Below, piece by piece: positions 5,681 through 6,856 of a stretch of 6,856 nucleotides of DNA. Within the stretch, counting starts at the first letter, position 1. Each line of letters starts with the position of its first letter. The translations under genes were made by a program, and so were the position numbers. The notes under the pieces are model-generated. The model saw only the letters and a list, made by a program, of their open reading frames with translations. It made no database searches and was not told the DNA's origin. Source of the stretch: Methanosphaera sp. (GTDB lineage: Archaea > Methanobacteriota > Methanobacteria > Methanobacteriales > Methanobacteriaceae); assembly GCA_013330915.1 (NCBI GenBank), contig DUHK01000045.1, positions 1 through 6,856 on the forward strand. Reading direction: 5' to 3'.

Positions 5681-6563
5681 ATTAATAAAAGAAAAACTTG
5701 ATGAAGCAGAATATGTTATAATAGGTGCAGGTGCAGGATTATCCACAGCTGCAGGAATAGACTATGGTGGGGAACGTTTCGAAAAACACTTTGGAGAATA
5801 TATAAAGAAATACAACATGACAGACATGTACACTGCAGGTTTTTATCCATTCGAAACGTCCGAGGAAAAATGGGGTTACTGGTCAAAACACATATATTTA
5901 AACGATGTAAACATGGGTTCCACCAGGTTATACGAAAAGTTATACGAGTTGGTTAAGGATAGAAATTATTTTGTAATCACAACAAATGTGGATGACCAGT
6001 TTGTAAAGTCAGGATTTCCATCAAATAAGGTGTTTGCAACACAGGGCAGTTATAACTACTTCCAATGCAGTAATGCGTGTCATGACAAGCTCTATAAGAA
6101 CACTCAAATGGTTAAGGAAATGGTGGGAAGTATTGATGAAAACCTCAGAATATCCTCTGATTTAATACCCTATTGTCCTCGTTGTGGGGAAGAGATGGAA
6201 ACAAACTTAAGAAAGGATGATAAATTTGTTGAGGATGTCTACTGGCATCAGCAAAGCAAGGCATACCATAAGTTTCTGGATGAAGCAAAGAATCATAAAA
6301 CACTGCTCCTGGAATTTGGCATAGGTTATAACACTCCTGCAATCATAAGATTTCCCTTTGAAGCATATGCTGCTCAAATACCTGAATGGACTCTTGCACG
6401 TTTTAATAAGGATCATCTGGAAGTTGCAGTTAAGCTTCATAATGAATGGAAATTAGTGTCTCCAGATATGCTGGATAAAATGGATTTGCCCAATGATTTT
6501 AAAAAGAGGTATATTCCGGTATCTGAGGATATTGAAGAGGTTGTAGATGAATTATTGGATTAA
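5655..6563 (+). CDS. SirTM-class sirtuin, protein ADP-ribosyltransferase, 302 aa
   Basis: A class M sirtuin, which transfers ADP-ribose from NAD+ to protein instead of deacetylating lysine. The NAD-binding start GAGAGLSTAAGI (24-35) is normal. The canonical TQNID is TTNVDDQF (109-116), and the catalytic His of deacetylases (HG) is Gln130 in ATQGSYNYFQC, the hallmark replacement in SirTM. A structural zinc would be held by C138, C142, C174 and C177. The late strand LLLEFGIGYNTP (217-228) also follows the SirTM form rather than the deacetylase GTSLxVxP. The start at 5655 lies inside the end of the macrodomain gene, with GAGG at 5639-5642 as a distant ribosome binding site. In streptococci and staphylococci the target is lipoylated GcvH-L; no GcvH-L or lipoate ligase gene is next to it here, so the target is open. 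Confidence 0.93.
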   Translation: MKNLSQRIELIKEKLDEAEYVIIGAGAGLSTAAGIDYGGERFEKHFGEYIKKYNMTDMYTAGFYPFETSEEKWGYWSKHIYLNDVNMGSTRLYEKLYELVKDRNYFVITTNVDDQFVKSGFPSNKVFATQGSYNYFQCSNACHDKLYKNTQMVKEMVGSIDENLRISSDLIPYCPRCGEEMETNLRKDDKFVEDVYWHQQSKAYHKFLDEAKNHKTLLLEFGIGYNTPAIIRFPFEAYAAQIPEWTLARFNKDHLEVAVKLHNEWKLVSPDMLDKMDLPNDFKKRYIPVSEDIEEVVDELLD

Positions 6564-6643
6564 TGAAGATTTACATTAAGAGTTGCTTTAATAATGGCTT
6601 ATCTTTTAGAAGTTATTCTTTGAATGTATCTGTTATTAGCTAC

Positions 6644-6667
6644 TTTTTATAATATTGTTATAGGAGA
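6644..6667 (+). promoter_or_regulatory. TATA-like stretch and ribosome binding site of the CDF gene
   Basis: TTTTTATAATATT (6644-6656) is TATA-like, and AGGAGA (6662-6667) is a clear ribosome binding site six bases before the ATG at 6674. The TATA-like element is too close to the start codon to give a leader that includes the binding site, so the true promoter may lie further up in 6564-6643, where I see no better box and no strong terminator for the sirtuin gene. Confidence 0.35.
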
Positions 6668-6673
6668 TTATTT

Positions 6674-6856
6674 ATGGATAGACAGAAAAAGATAATTCAA
6701 ACAAGTATTGTGGGAATTGTTGTTAACTTGATTTTAGTTGCCTTTAAGGCTACCATTGGTATTCTTGTTAATTCCATTGCAATTACCTTGGATGCAGTGA
6801 ACAATTTAACCGATGCTTTAAGTTCTATCATTACAATCATTGGAACAAAACTTGCA
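6674..6856 (+). CDS. Cation diffusion facilitator (CDF) transporter, 3' end outside window
   Basis: The first 61 residues of an inner-membrane divalent-metal/proton antiporter, cut by the window end; full CDF proteins are usually 300-400 residues. After a short basic N-terminus (MDRQKK) comes TM1, about residues 8-28, then a second hydrophobic segment containing LDAVNNLTDALSS (39-51). Its Asp40, Asn44 and Asp48 fall where CDF proteins place the metal-site ligands in TM2, and the VNNLTDA form is common in CDFs of clostridia and methanogens. The metal (Zn, Fe, Mn or other) cannot be told from this part. It has its own ribosome binding site 110 bases after the sirtuin stop, so it is probably a separate unit. 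Confidence 0.85.
   Translation, partial: MDRQKKIIQTSIVGIVVNLILVAFKATIGILVNSIAITLDAVNNLTDALSSIITIIGTKLA

Noticed and set aside
6145..6440. Two overlapping minus-strand open frames inside the sirtuin gene
   Set aside because: Both are antisense to conserved SirTM residues, lack ribosome binding sites and show no protein motif.
5655..6563. Ordinary Sir2 lysine deacetylase
   Set aside because: The catalytic His is Gln130, TQNID is TTNVD, and the gene overlaps a zinc-type macrodomain; all point to the ADP-ribosylating SirTM class.
6593..6617. Possible extra copy of the 22-bp palindrome after the sirtuin gene
   Set aside because: The sequence AATGGCTTATC...GAAGTTATT only loosely resembles the motif, has a different length and mismatched arms, and is expected by chance in AT-rich DNA.

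Overview
The window looks like an AT-rich gut archaeon of the Methanobacteriales, most like Methanosphaera or Methanobrevibacter. This is inferred from frequent ATA and AGA codons, TATA-like boxes about 25 bases ahead of short leaders, strong GGAGGT-type ribosome binding sites, and a DUF4143 ATPase of a kind common in these methanogens. A low-GC clostridium is not fully excluded. Several genes (cupin, flavodoxin, esterase, macrodomain-sirtuin pair) resemble families common in gut Firmicutes and may have been exchanged with them.

Layout. Bases 1-1668 hold a tight plus-strand operon: a two-repeat carboxymuconolactone decarboxylase-like protein (its start lies before the window), a flavodoxin and a small metal-binding cupin, separated by 18 and 12 bases. 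It ends at a T7 run. Bases 1689-2909 hold, on the minus strand, a AAA ATPase with a C-terminal DUF4143 domain; it is visibly more AT-rich than its neighbours. Bases 2910-3127 are a divergent promoter region with three 22-bp imperfect palindromes spaced exactly 40 bp apart. The outer two lie close to the promoters of the ATPase and of the divergent esterase-like alpha/beta hydrolase (3128-3853). Bases 3967-4788 encode a degenerate GNAT-like protein of unknown function, closed by a 9-bp stem with a T8 run. Bases 4874-6563 encode a zinc-type macrodomain ADP-ribose hydrolase and, overlapping it by 26 bases, an ADP-ribosylating SirTM-class sirtuin. The window ends inside a cation diffusion facilitator gene (6674 to the edge).

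The clearest functional unit is the macrodomain/SirTM pair, a writer and eraser of protein ADP-ribosylation. In the best-studied bacteria this pair travels with a lipoylated GcvH-like carrier (GcvH-L) and a lipoate ligase (LplA2). Neither is present here, so the target is open. The second item of interest is the phased 22-bp repeat set, which looks like a shared operator controlling the ATPase and the hydrolase. The first operon is probably a small redox or detoxification unit, but its substrate cannot be read from sequence.
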